A stretch of 64,000 nt of DNA from Mesorhizobium sp. M1B.F.Ca.ET.045.04.1.1 (GCF_003952465.1 NZ_CP034448.1:3883001-3947000), one strand, 5' to 3'. Shown: positions 16,535 through 24,508, counted from the first letter of the stretch. Notes: generated by a model from the sequence alone, not told the origin. A program made the numbers and translations.

Positions 16535-17376
16535 GGATGCTGTTTCCTGGATGCCGCTGAAGAGTACCCGGTCAGTTCGAGGCTGAGGGCCCGCAACCGG
16601 CGGCGGGCCTTTTCGTCATAGGCTTGCGCGTCGGCGCGCGATTCCCGCTGGCCGTCGAAATAGAGGCCGCTGCGTCCTTCGAGCGCCGATGACGACGCGA
16701 GGTTGAGGATGGCGTCGGCGCCGGTCTCGACGGAACTCCACGGCGTGACGCCGGCCTGCCGGACCATGGTGGTGTCCATGTAGCTCGCCGGGTGAAGGGC
16801 ATTGACGGTGACGCCGCTGCCTTTGAGCTGTTCGGCCAGATCGATGGTGAACAGGATCTGCGCCAGCTTGCTCTGGCAATAGGCGCGCACGCCGCTGTAG
16901 CCGCGGGTCAGCATGACGTCGTCGAAATCGATCGCCTGCTGGCCGGCCGACGCGACATTGACGATGCGCGCCGGCGCGCTTTTCTTGAGCAAGGGCAGCA
17001 GCTCCGACGTCAGCAGGAAGCCGGCGAGATAGTTGACGGCGAAGCGCAGCTCATGGCCGTCGGCGCTCACCTGCCGTTTCGCACCCTGGCCGCCGGTGCC
17101 CACGCCGGCATTGTTGATCAAAATGTCGAGCCGGTCGGTCCTTTCGCGCACGGCTTCGGCGAGGCGGCGCGCCTCGGCAAGCGACGCGAGATCGGCGACG
17201 AGAAATTCGGCCCTGCCGCCCTTGGCTTCGATGGCGGCGACTGTCGCCTTGCCGCGGCCTTCGTCGCGGCCATGCACCAGCACGCGAGCGCCGGCGGCGC
17301 CGAGCCTTTCGGCGACGACACGGCCGACACCGTCGGTCGAACCGGTGACGAGAACGGTCTTGTTCTTCAGTTCCAT
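16531..17376 (-). CDS. SDR family oxidoreductase (retinol dehydrogenase-like)
   Basis: A 281-residue SDR starting with 'KTVLVTGSTDGVGRVVAERL' (TGxxxGxG), then 'ILINNAGVG' and a catalytic 'YCQSKLAQILFTI' with Tyr and Lys. It resembles the retinol dehydrogenase/WW-domain oxidoreductase-like subgroup of bacterial SDRs. It is first in a two-gene operon with the downstream SDR (overlap ATGA). AAGGAGG lies eight bases before the ATG, in the loop of a 9-bp inverted repeat. The divergent XRE regulator at 17480 is the likely controller. The substrate is unknown. Confidence 0.9.
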   Translation of the reverse strand: MELKNKTVLVTGSTDGVGRVVAERLGAAGARVLVHGRDEGRGKATVAAIEAKGGRAEFLVADLASLAEARRLAEAVRERTDRLDILINNAGVGTGGQGAKRQVSADGHELRFAVNYLAGFLLTSELLPLLKKSAPARIVNVASAGQQAIDFDDVMLTRGYSGVRAYCQSKLAQILFTIDLAEQLKGSGVTVNALHPASYMDTTMVRQAGVTPWSSVETGADAILNLASSSALEGRSGLYFDGQRESRADAQAYDEKARRRLRALSLELTGYSSAASRKQHP

Positions 17377-17377
17377 G

Positions 17378-17406
17378 TTCAGAGCCTCCTTATGCTGCTC
17401 TGAACG
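17378..17406. promoter_or_regulatory. Perfect inverted repeat around the SDR ribosome site
   Basis: GTTCAGAGC (17378-17386) and GCTCTGAAC (17398-17406) are perfect 9-bp arms separated by 11 bases that include the minus-strand AAGGAGG of the SDR gene at 17376. It could be an operator for the divergent XRE regulator or a leader hairpin that presents the ribosome site in its loop. Confidence 0.6.
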
Positions 17407-17467
17407 AGAAGATGGGGCGCGGCGCGCATCCCAAACAGTTCAAACTTTATCCTGGTATCAGTACTGC

Positions 17468-17473
17468 TATAAT
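17468..17473 (+). promoter_or_regulatory. -10 element of a probably leaderless regulator gene
   Basis: A perfect TATAAT ends six bases before the ATG at 17480, which places the expected transcript start at or next to the A of the start codon. No ribosome site is visible between. The -35 region is weak. Confidence 0.5.
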
Positions 17474-17479
17474 AGCTTC

Positions 17480-18352
17480 ATGGATGCCGTGACCCATTCC
17501 CCCGAGGACAGCCGCCGCCGCGAGCTTGGCGCTTTCCTGCGTTCACGCCGTGAGAGGCTGTCGCCTGCCGACATTGGCATCGCGACCGGCGCCAGGCGGC
17601 GCACGCCCGGACTGAGGCGCGAGGAAGTGGCGATGATCGCCGGCGTCGGCACCACCTGGTACACCTGGCTGGAGCAGGGCAGGGACGTGCGGCCGTCGGT
17701 GGAAGTGCTGACGGCGCTCTCAGAGGCGCTGCGCCTCGATGCCGTCGAGAAGCGGCATCTGTTCATCCTCGCCGGCCGCCAGCAGCCCGAGCGTCGGGTG
17801 GCGGCGCCCGAAAGGGCCGATGGGACGCTGCTGCATATGTTGCAAAGCCTCGTCCTGCAGCCGGCCTATGTGGTTGGCCGGCGCTGGGACGTGCTGGCCT
17901 GGAACGATGCGGCGGTTGCCGTGTTCGGCGACTACGGCCTGCTGGAGGGCGATGCCCGCAACATCGTGCATCTGGTGTTCACCAGCCCGCACCACCGGCG
18001 GCTGCTGGTCGACTGGGAAGAGCTCGCCCGCGTGGTGCTCCCTTCGTTTCGTGCCGAGAGCGCCAAATATGTCGGCGATCCGGATTTCGAACGGCTTATC
18101 GCGCTGATGATGCGCTCCAGCCCGGAGTTCCGCGACTGGTGGCCGCGGCGGGACGTGGCGCGAAGGCTGACGGGAGTGAAGCACGTCCGCCACCCTACCG
18201 CCGGCGCGATGGCCTTCGAGCATATGAGCCTGTCGATCGACGACGGCTCGGACATGCGGCTGATCGTCTACACGCCGTTGCCTGAGCAGAACTCGATCGC
18301 CAAGCTCAAGAAGCTGCTCGAAGCGCAGCCGGCCGAACGGCGCAGCGCGTGA
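17480..18352 (+). CDS. XRE-type helix-turn-helix regulator with MmyB-like ligand domain
   Basis: A 290-residue regulator. Residues about 10-80 form an HTH_31-type domain ('LGAFLRSRRERLSP', 'RTPGLRREEVAMIAGVGTTWYTWLEQGRD', quoted in part as RTPGLRREEVAMIAGVG). The rest is the MmyB-like MLTR_LBD domain ('YVVGRRWDVLAWNDAAVAVFGD', in part WDVLAWNDAA; 'HPTAGAMAFEH'), which binds fatty-acid-like ligands in characterised relatives. Such regulators usually repress an adjacent short-chain dehydrogenase, and here two SDR genes are divergent with a 9-bp palindrome between. An upstream extension of the ORF is an overlap with the SDR gene. The start is supported by homology and a TATAAT six bases ahead, suggesting a leaderless transcript. 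Confidence 0.9.
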   Translation: MDAVTHSPEDSRRRELGAFLRSRRERLSPADIGIATGARRRTPGLRREEVAMIAGVGTTWYTWLEQGRDVRPSVEVLTALSEALRLDAVEKRHLFILAGRQQPERRVAAPERADGTLLHMLQSLVLQPAYVVGRRWDVLAWNDAAVAVFGDYGLLEGDARNIVHLVFTSPHHRRLLVDWEELARVVLPSFRAESAKYVGDPDFERLIALMMRSSPEFRDWWPRRDVARRLTGVKHVRHPTAGAMAFEHMSLSIDDGSDMRLIVYTPLPEQNSIAKLKKLLEAQPAERRSA

Positions 18353-18376
18353 GGTTGGTTGGTCGCAGGCCTATCG

Positions 18377-18564
18377 GCTTCGTCATCCACGGGCGGAGCG
18401 GGAGCGAAGCGGACGCGGAGACCCGAGGATCCATTCCGTTACCTTTGCCGTGGGGTGCAGCGGTGCAGAATTCTGGACGGTAGCGGCGCTCCGAGGTCAC
18501 GGAATGGATCCTCGGGTCTGCGCTGCGTCGCTACGCTCCTTGCTCCGCCCGTGGATGACGAAGC
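18377..18564. repeat. CGTCATCCACGGGC...CGTGGATGACG palindromic repeat
   Basis: Outer arms GCTTCGTCATCCACGGGCGG and CCGCCCGTGGATGACGAAGC pair perfectly, with further inverse matches inside (CCGAGGATCCATTCCGT against ACGGAATGGATCCTCGG). It lies between the convergent XRE and rutR genes. The same family forms the core of the element at 25432-25803. Confidence 0.85.
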
Positions 18565-18650
18565 TGAGTGGCTTCGGCCAATCTCCAAGGGCAGCAACAA
18601 CCAAACGGCTCGCAAGTTGTTCCGGCCCGCTGAGCTGGTATGACGAGACG

Positions 18651-19292
18651 CTAGCCCTTCGGCTTCAAGCCATCGAGGAACAGCTGCTCGAGGAAGCGCG
18701 CAGCGTCCTCGAAGCGGCCGTCGCCGCCGCGGTCGGCGCCGAGCACGGCGCGCACCTGGACGTCGAAATCGGCGTAGTGCTGCGTCGTCGCCCAGATCGA
18801 GAAGATCAGGTGCCAGGGGTCGGTGCGGGCGATCTTGCCGGCGCGCATCCAGCCCTTGATGACGGCGGCCTTCTCGTCGACCAGCGTCTTCAGCTCGCCC
18901 TCCAGCATCGGCATGATGCGCGGCGCGCCTTGCAGGATCTCGTTGGCGAAGAGCCGGCTTTCGCGCGGGAAATCGCGCGCCATTTCGAGCTTGCGGCGAA
19001 TGTAGCTCCTGAGCTCGGTCATCGGATCGCCGATGTCGTCCAGCTCCCGCAGCGGCGCCAGCCAGGTGTCGAGCAGCCGCTGCATCAACGTCTCGTGAAT
19101 GTCCTCCTTGCGGCGGAAATAATAGAGAAGGTTCGGCTTCGACATGCCGGCGGCTTCGGCGATTTGGTCGATGGTCGAGCCACGAAAGCCGTTGGTGGAG
19201 AAGACTTCGAGCGCGGCCTCGAGGATGAGTTCGCGCTTTTCCTGCTGGATGCGGGTGCGGCGGGGAGCTGAGCCTTCCATCGTGTCCGTCAT
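18651..19292 (-). CDS. rutR: RutR-type TetR family regulator of pyrimidine utilisation
   Basis: A 213-residue TetR-family repressor with an N-terminal HTH ('RELILEAALEVFSTNGFRG', 'IDQIAEAAGMSKPNLLYYF'). The ligand domain strongly resembles Escherichia coli RutR, with conserved 'TWLAPL', 'RLFANEILQGAP', 'LVDEKAAVIKGWMRAGKI' and 'DPWHLIFSIWATTQHYADF'. RutR binds uracil (and thymine) and then releases DNA. It is divergent from the omega-aminotransferase gene; the shared region holds a RutR-like box (19426-19441), and another box precedes preT. Control of the pyrimidine cluster by this protein is a strong inference. Confidence 0.92.
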   Translation of the reverse strand: MTDTMEGSAPRRTRIQQEKRELILEAALEVFSTNGFRGSTIDQIAEAAGMSKPNLLYYFRRKEDIHETLMQRLLDTWLAPLRELDDIGDPMTELRSYIRRKLEMARDFPRESRLFANEILQGAPRIMPMLEGELKTLVDEKAAVIKGWMRAGKIARTDPWHLIFSIWATTQHYADFDVQVRAVLGADRGGDGRFEDAARFLEQLFLDGLKPKG

Positions 19293-19425
19293 CCTTGCCA
19301 GTCGTCGCCGTTCGGCCTCTCTGGACCAATTCTCTGGACCAGTTTTTCTTCGGGCCGTGGAGCGCGCTTTTGATGCCGCATTTCCGTTAGTAGTCCCTTG
19401 ACCGCCGACAGGGCGGTGCTAACGT

Positions 19426-19441
19426 TTGTCCAACCGGTCAA
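19426..19441 (+). promoter_or_regulatory. RutR-like operator upstream of the aminotransferase operon
   Basis: TTGTCCAACCGGTCAA matches TTGACCANNTGGTCAA at 12 of 14 defined positions. It lies 94 bases before the aminotransferase start, in the region shared with divergent rutR. A pair of direct CTGGACCA repeats (19321-19328, 19334-19341) lies nearer to rutR. Confidence 0.7.
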
Positions 19442-19534
19442 AATTTTGCGTAGCACGAAAACGCAACGAAGACCAAGCCTTGGGAAGACCAAGCGTTAGC
19501 GCACCGAAACAGGCTACAAGGGGAATTCTTGGTC

Positions 19535-20863
19535 ATGTCCAACCGGCTGAAAGTCACGCCGAACGATCTCAGCGCATTCTGGATGCCGTTCACGGCAAAC
19601 CGGCAGTTCAAGCAGGCGCCGCGCATGTTCGTGTCCGCCAAGGACATGCACTACACGACGAGCGACGGCCGCAAGGTGCTCGACGGCACCGCCGGCCTCT
19701 GGTGCGTCAACGCCGGCCACTGCCGGCCGAAGATCACCGAGGCGATTCAGAGCCAGGCTGCGGAGCTCGACTATGCGCCGGCCTTCCAGATGGGCCACCC
19801 GATCGTGTTCGAGCTGGCGAACCGCCTGGTCGATATCGCGCCGAAGGGCATGGACCATGTCTTCTTCACCAATTCCGGCTCGGAATCGGTCGAGACCGCG
19901 CTGAAGATGGCGATCGCCTATCATCGCGTCAGGGGCGAGGGCTCGCGCGCCCGCCTCATCGGCCGCGAGCGCGGCTATCACGGCGTCAATTTCGGCGGCA
20001 TCTCCGTCGGGGGCATCGTCAGCAACCGCAAGATGTTCGGCACGCTGCTCGGCGGCGTCGACCATCTGCCGCACACACATCTGCCGGAGAAGAACGCCTT
20101 CTCGAAGGGCGTGCCGGAGCACGGCGCGGAACTGGCGAACGAACTCGAGCGCCTCGTGACCTTGCATGACGCTTCGACCATCGCAGCTGTCATCGTCGAG
20201 CCGGTCGCGGGCTCGACCGGCGTCATACTGCCGCCGAAGGGCTATCTGCAGAAACTTCGGGAAATCTGCACCAAGCACGGCATATTGTTGATTTTTGATG
20301 AAGTGATCACCGGTTTCGGCCGCCTCGGCGCGCCGTTCGCGGCGGACTATTTCGGCGTCACGCCCGATATCATGACCACGGCAAAGGGCGTCTCCAACGG
20401 CGTCATCCCGATGGGCGCGGTGTTCGTCAAGAAGGAGATCCACGACGCCTTCATGACCGGCCCCGAGCACATGATCGAGTTCTTCCACGGCTACACCTAT
20501 TCGGGTAACCCGATCGCCTGTGCCGCGGCGCTGGGCACTTTAGACACCTACAAGGAAGAGGGCCTGCTGACCCGCGGCGAGGAGCTCTCGTCCTACTGGG
20601 AAGACGCGCTGCACTCGCTGAAGGGCGAGCCGCATGTCATCGACATCCGCAACATCGGCCTGATCGGCGCGATCGAGCTGGCGCCGATCGCCGGAAGCCC
20701 GACCAAGCGGGCCTTCTCGGCCTTCGTCAAGGCGTTCGAGCGCGGCGCACTGATTCGCACCACCGGTGACATCATCGCGCTGTCGCCGCCGCTGATCATC
20801 ACCAAGGGCCAGATCAACGAACTGATCGACCATGTCAGGGACGTTCTGCGCTCGATAGACTAA
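19535..20863 (+). CDS. Omega-amino acid (beta-alanine) : pyruvate aminotransferase
   Basis: A 442-residue class III PLP aminotransferase. Motifs include 'GLWCVNAGHCRPKI', 'FFTNSGSESVETALKMA', the cofactor Asp in 'LIFDEVITGFGRLG' and the Schiff-base Lys in 'MTTAKGVSNGVIPMGAVF'. This pattern is that of beta-alanine-pyruvate transaminases. In context it would convert beta-alanine or 3-aminoisobutyrate, the products of beta-ureidopropionase, to malonate or methylmalonate semialdehyde. It is first in the operon with beta-ureidopropionase and dihydropyrimidinase and lies behind a RutR-like operator. The ATG at 19535 is preferred over an upstream TTG at 19529; AAGGGG is at 19518. Confidence 0.9.
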   Translation: MSNRLKVTPNDLSAFWMPFTANRQFKQAPRMFVSAKDMHYTTSDGRKVLDGTAGLWCVNAGHCRPKITEAIQSQAAELDYAPAFQMGHPIVFELANRLVDIAPKGMDHVFFTNSGSESVETALKMAIAYHRVRGEGSRARLIGRERGYHGVNFGGISVGGIVSNRKMFGTLLGGVDHLPHTHLPEKNAFSKGVPEHGAELANELERLVTLHDASTIAAVIVEPVAGSTGVILPPKGYLQKLREICTKHGILLIFDEVITGFGRLGAPFAADYFGVTPDIMTTAKGVSNGVIPMGAVFVKKEIHDAFMTGPEHMIEFFHGYTYSGNPIACAAALGTLDTYKEEGLLTRGEELSSYWEDALHSLKGEPHVIDIRNIGLIGAIELAPIAGSPTKRAFSAFVKAFERGALIRTTGDIIALSPPLIITKGQINELIDHVRDVLRSID

Positions 20864-20870
20864 ACTGCTT

Positions 20871-20906
20871 CCGGCCGGGCGGCGTCGGGAACTGCCGCCC
20901 GGCCGG
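20871..20906 (+). other. Strong intercistronic hairpin
   Basis: CCGGCCGGGCGGC and GCCGCCCGGCCGG form a perfect 13-bp stem with a 10-base loop, between the aminotransferase and beta-ureidopropionase genes. No T run follows. It ends nine bases before a possible ATG at 20915 and may limit read-through or mark an RNA processing and stability point. Confidence 0.6.
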
Positions 20907-20929
20907 AGACGTGAATGAGAGGACTTTCA

Positions 20930-22180
20930 ATGGCCGCCCCCGGCGAGAATCTGCGAGTGAATTCAGACCGTTTGTGGGACTCCATCATGGAGATGGCGAA
21001 GATCGGTCCCGGCATTGCCGGCGGCAACAATCGCCAGACGCTCACCGATTCCGACAAACAGGGCCGGGAGCTGTTCAAGTCCTGGTGCGACGAGGCCGGA
21101 CTTACCATGGGCGTGGACCAGATGGGCACCATGTTCATGACGCGCGCCGGCACCGATCCGGACGCGCTGCCGGTCTATGTCGGCTCCCACCTCGATACCC
21201 AGCCGACCGGCGGCAAATATGACGGCGTGCTCGGTGTGCTCTCTGGCCTGGAAGTCGTGCGCTCGCTCAACGATCTCGGCATCAAGACCAAGCATCCGAT
21301 CGTCGTCACCAACTGGACGAACGAAGAGGGCGCGCGCTTCGCGCCGGCCATGCTTGCCTCCGGCGTGTTCGCCGGCGTGCACAGCCAAGACTACGCCTAT
21401 GCTCGCAAGGATCTCGACGGCCTGACCTTCGGCGACGAGTTGAAGCGGATCGGCTGGGTGGGCGACGAGAAGGTCGGCGCGCGCAAGATGCACGCCTATT
21501 TCGAATACCATATCGAGCAGGGGCCGATCCTGGAGACCGAGAACAAGCAGATCGGCGTGGTGACCCACTGCCAGGGGCTGTGGTGGCTGGAATTCACGCT
21601 GACCGGCAGGGAAGCGCATACCGGCTCGACGCCCATGAACATGCGCGTCAATGCGGGGCTCGCCATGGCGCGCATCCTGGAGATGGTGCAGACGGTCGCC
21701 ATGGAGAACCAGCCCGGCGCCGTCGGCGGTGTCGGCCAGGTGAAGTTCTCGCCGAATTCGCGCAACGTGCTGCCGGGCACGGTGATCTTCACCGTCGACA
21801 TCCGCTCGCCGGACCAGGCGAAGCTCGACGGCATGCGCGCCCGCATCGAGAAGGAAGCGCCGAAGATCTGCGAGCCGCTCGGGGTGAAATGCTCGGTCGA
21901 GGCGGTCGGCCATTTCGATCCGGTGACGTTCGATCCGACGCTGGTCGGCCGCGTGCGCACGGCGGCGGAGAAGCTGGGCTACAGCCACATGAATCTCATT
22001 TCCGGCGCCGGTCACGACGCCTGCTGGGCGGCCAAGGTGGCGCCGGCGACGATGGTCATGTGCCCCTGCGTCGGCGGGCTAAGCCACAACGAGGCCGAGG
22101 ACATCTCCAAGGAATGGGCGGCGGCGGGCGCCGACGTGCTGTTCCACGCGGTGGTCGAAACGGCGGGAATCGTCGAATGA
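20930..22180 (+). CDS. Beta-ureidopropionase (N-carbamoyl-beta-alanine amidohydrolase), M20 family
   Basis: A 416-residue Zn-dependent hydrolase of the hydantoinase/carbamoylase amidase family. Metal-site motifs are 'GSHLDTQPTGGKYDGVLG', 'TNEEGARFAPAM' and 'YHIEQGPILE', with the dimerisation region after 'AHTGSTPMNMR'. It hydrolyses N-carbamoyl-beta-alanine to beta-alanine, CO2 and ammonia, the third step of reductive pyrimidine catabolism; the adjacent dihydropyrimidinase and aminotransferase genes fit this better than allantoate or other carbamoyl substrates. The ATG at 20930 has AGAGGA six bases upstream; an in-frame ATG at 20915 (five residues longer) has its ribosome site partly inside the preceding hairpin. 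Confidence 0.9.
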   Translation: MAAPGENLRVNSDRLWDSIMEMAKIGPGIAGGNNRQTLTDSDKQGRELFKSWCDEAGLTMGVDQMGTMFMTRAGTDPDALPVYVGSHLDTQPTGGKYDGVLGVLSGLEVVRSLNDLGIKTKHPIVVTNWTNEEGARFAPAMLASGVFAGVHSQDYAYARKDLDGLTFGDELKRIGWVGDEKVGARKMHAYFEYHIEQGPILETENKQIGVVTHCQGLWWLEFTLTGREAHTGSTPMNMRVNAGLAMARILEMVQTVAMENQPGAVGGVGQVKFSPNSRNVLPGTVIFTVDIRSPDQAKLDGMRARIEKEAPKICEPLGVKCSVEAVGHFDPVTFDPTLVGRVRTAAEKLGYSHMNLISGAGHDACWAAKVAPATMVMCPCVGGLSHNEAEDISKEWAAAGADVLFHAVVETAGIVE

Positions 22181-22248
22181 TCGGCTAGACCAATCACCTC
22201 CCAAAACACCGCTCGCAAAGAAGCGCGAAAGATCAGGGGAACAAGAGA

Positions 22249-23700
22249 ATGACCAAAGTCATCAAGAACGGCACCATCGTCACGGCCGACCGCACCTGGA
22301 AGGCGGACGTGGTGTTCAGCCACGGCAAGATCATCGCCATCGGCTCGGGTCTGCATGGCGATCACGAGTTCGACGCCACCGGCTGCTATGTCATGCCGGG
22401 CGGCATCGATCCGCACACCCATCTCGAAATGCCTTTCATGGGCACCTATTCGGCCGACGATTTCGAGTCCGGCACGCGCGCCGCGCTCTCCGGCGGCACG
22501 ACCATGGTGGTCGATTTCTGCCTGCCGGCGCCGCAGCAGTCGCTGCTCGAAGCGCTGCAGATGTGGGACAACAAGACCTCGAAGGCGGCTTGCGACTATT
22601 CCTTCCACATGGCTATCACCTGGTGGGGCAAGCAGGTGTTCGACGAGATGGCGACCGTCGTCGACAGGGGCATCACCTCGTTCAAGCACTTCATGGCCTA
22701 TAAGGGCGCGCTGATGGTCGACGACGACGAGATGTATGCGTCGTTCCAGCGCTGCGCCGACCTCGGCGCGCTACCGCTGGTGCACGCCGAGAACGGCGAC
22801 GTGGTCGCGGCGCTTTCGCAGAAGCTGCTTGCCGCCGGCAACAACGGCCCCGAAGGTCATGCCTATTCGCGTCCGCCGGAAGTGGAGGGCGAGGCGACAA
22901 ACCGCGCCATCATGATCGCCGACATGGCCGGCGTGCCGCTCTATGTCGTGCATGTCTCCTGCGAGCAGAGCCACGAGGCCATCCGCCGCGCCCGCCAGAA
23001 GGGCATGCGGGTGTTCGGCGAGCCGCTGATCCAGCACCTGACGCTCGACGAAACCGAATATTTCAACAAGGACTGGGACCATGCGGCGCGCCGTGTGATG
23101 AGCCCGCCTTTCCGCAGCAAGTGGCACCAGGATTCGCTGTGGGCTGGCCTGCAGGCCGGCTCGCTGCAGGTGGTGGCGACCGACCATTGCTCCTTCACCA
23201 CCAAGCAGAAGCGCAACGGCATCGGCGACTTCACCAAGATCCCGAACGGCACCGGCGGCCTCGAGGACCGCTTGCCCATCCTGTGGACCACTGGCGTCAA
23301 CACTGGTCGGCTGACGATGAACGAGTTCGTCGCGGTGACCTCGACCAACATCGCCAAGATCCTCAACATGTATCCGAAGAAGGGCGCGATCGTCGAAGGT
23401 GCTGATGCCGACATCGTGGTCTGGGATCCGAAGCGCAAGAAGACGATCACGGCCAAGAAGCAGCAGTCCGTGATCGACTACAACGTCTTCGAAGGTTTCG
23501 AGGTGACCGGCCTGCCGCGCTTCGTCTTCTCGCGCGGCGAGCTGTCGATCGAGGAGGCGGACGTCAAGGCCAAGATCGGCCATGGCGAGTTCGTCGCCCG
23601 CGAGCCGAACGCAGCGGTCAACCGGGCGCTGTCGACCTGGAAGGAGATTTCCGCACCGCGCAAGGTGGAGCGGTCCGGCATTCCGGCGACGGGAGTTTAA
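22249..23700 (+). CDS. hydA: Dihydropyrimidinase
   Basis: A 483-residue cyclic amidohydrolase of the D-hydantoinase/dihydropyrimidinase family that opens dihydrouracil to N-carbamoyl-beta-alanine. Binuclear metal-site features are 'GGIDPHTHLEMPFMG', the carbamylated Lys in 'FKHFMAYKGALMVDD', 'LPLVHAENGDVV', 'VVHVSCEQSHEAI' and Asp in 'VVATDHCSFTTKQK'. Length and motif order are those of the family. CAGGGGA precedes the ATG. It follows beta-ureidopropionase by 68 bases on the same strand, and a small secreted-protein gene starts two bases after its stop. Confidence 0.94.
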   Translation: MTKVIKNGTIVTADRTWKADVVFSHGKIIAIGSGLHGDHEFDATGCYVMPGGIDPHTHLEMPFMGTYSADDFESGTRAALSGGTTMVVDFCLPAPQQSLLEALQMWDNKTSKAACDYSFHMAITWWGKQVFDEMATVVDRGITSFKHFMAYKGALMVDDDEMYASFQRCADLGALPLVHAENGDVVAALSQKLLAAGNNGPEGHAYSRPPEVEGEATNRAIMIADMAGVPLYVVHVSCEQSHEAIRRARQKGMRVFGEPLIQHLTLDETEYFNKDWDHAARRVMSPPFRSKWHQDSLWAGLQAGSLQVVATDHCSFTTKQKRNGIGDFTKIPNGTGGLEDRLPILWTTGVNTGRLTMNEFVAVTSTNIAKILNMYPKKGAIVEGADADIVVWDPKRKKTITAKKQQSVIDYNVFEGFEVTGLPRFVFSRGELSIEEADVKAKIGHGEFVAREPNAAVNRALSTWKEISAPRKVERSGIPATGV

Positions 23701-23702
23701 GC

Positions 23703-24080
23703 GTGCGCGCCATTTATCTCGTAGTCACGGCCGCCGCGCTGCTGGCTGCCGGCCAGGCATTCGCCGCGGGCATTGATCTCAGCAAGCCCTATGGCGACAA
23801 GTATGGCTGCATCAACAGAAACGGCCAGGAAGTCGCCGCCGATCGGATGCTGCTTTTGACCGACAAGGAACTGATCACGGCCGCCAGCGCCTGCACCTTC
23901 AGCGACAAGCAGACTCAGGCCGACGGATCACTTGTGGTGCAAGCACAATGCGAGGCGGAAGGCGAAGAGGGGCAGGCGCCGATCAAGTTCACCATCAAGC
24001 GCAGCAAAAAGAATGCGAAGAAGCTGGTGGTGACCGACGAAGGCGGCAATGTGATGGGCGAAGTCTCCCGGTGCAAATAA
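23703..24080 (+). CDS. Small secreted hypothetical protein in the pyrimidine operon
   Basis: A 125-residue protein with a Sec signal peptide (AIYLVVTAAALLAAGQAFA). The mature part has four Cys residues (YGCINRN, SACTF, AQCEAE and the terminal RCK), which suggests disulfides in the periplasm. It starts with GTG two bases after the dihydropyrimidinase stop, so translational coupling is likely. I do not recognise a domain. A link to pyrimidine metabolism is only positional. Confidence 0.65.
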   Translation: MRAIYLVVTAAALLAAGQAFAAGIDLSKPYGDKYGCINRNGQEVAADRMLLLTDKELITAASACTFSDKQTQADGSLVVQAQCEAEGEEGQAPIKFTIKRSKKNAKKLVVTDEGGNVMGEVSRCK

Positions 24081-24103
24081 CGGCGAGAGCCCATCCTTCA
24101 GCT

Positions 24104-24508
24104 TCAGGCAACCAGCGCATCCAATTCCGGCAGCAGGACGACGCTTTCCTGCTCGTTGGGATCGGTGCGGGCAATGACGGCCGAAGATGGCGCGCCGCTC
24201 AGATTGGCGGGCAGGTGCGGCACGCCGGCCGGAATGTAGAAGAGGTCGCCGGCCTTGACGACGATGTGGTGCTCGAGCCGGCCGCCATACCAGGTGTGCA
24301 CTTCGCCGGAGAGCACGTAGATCGCCGTCTCGTGGTTCTCATGCATGTGCGCCTTGGCGCGGGCGCCGGGCGGCATGGTCAGGAGATGCATGCAGATGCC
24401 GGAGGAACCGACCGTTTCGGCGGCAATGCCGGCGAAATAGCTCAGCCCCTGCTTGCCTTCATAAGTGCTTTCAGGGCGAATAAGATGACAAGCGGGTTTA
24501 GGCGACAT
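24104..24508 (-). CDS. Cupin domain protein
   Basis: A 134-residue single-domain cupin. The first cupin motif is 'MPPGARAKAHMHENHETAIYV' (in part: AKAHMHENHETAIYVLSGE), supplying His and Glu metal ligands, and the second is 'VVKAGDLFYIPAGVPHLPAN'. It may be a small isomerase, dioxygenase or sensor; the substrate is not evident. It lies on the opposite strand between dihydropyrimidinase and the ABC importer genes. The ATG at 24508 gives a family-length protein; the longer ORF upstream would overlap the promoter of the ATPase gene. Confidence 0.8.
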   Translation of the reverse strand: MSPKPACHLIRPESTYEGKQGLSYFAGIAAETVGSSGICMHLLTMPPGARAKAHMHENHETAIYVLSGEVHTWYGGRLEHHIVVKAGDLFYIPAGVPHLPANLSGAPSSAVIARTDPNEQESVVLLPELDALVA

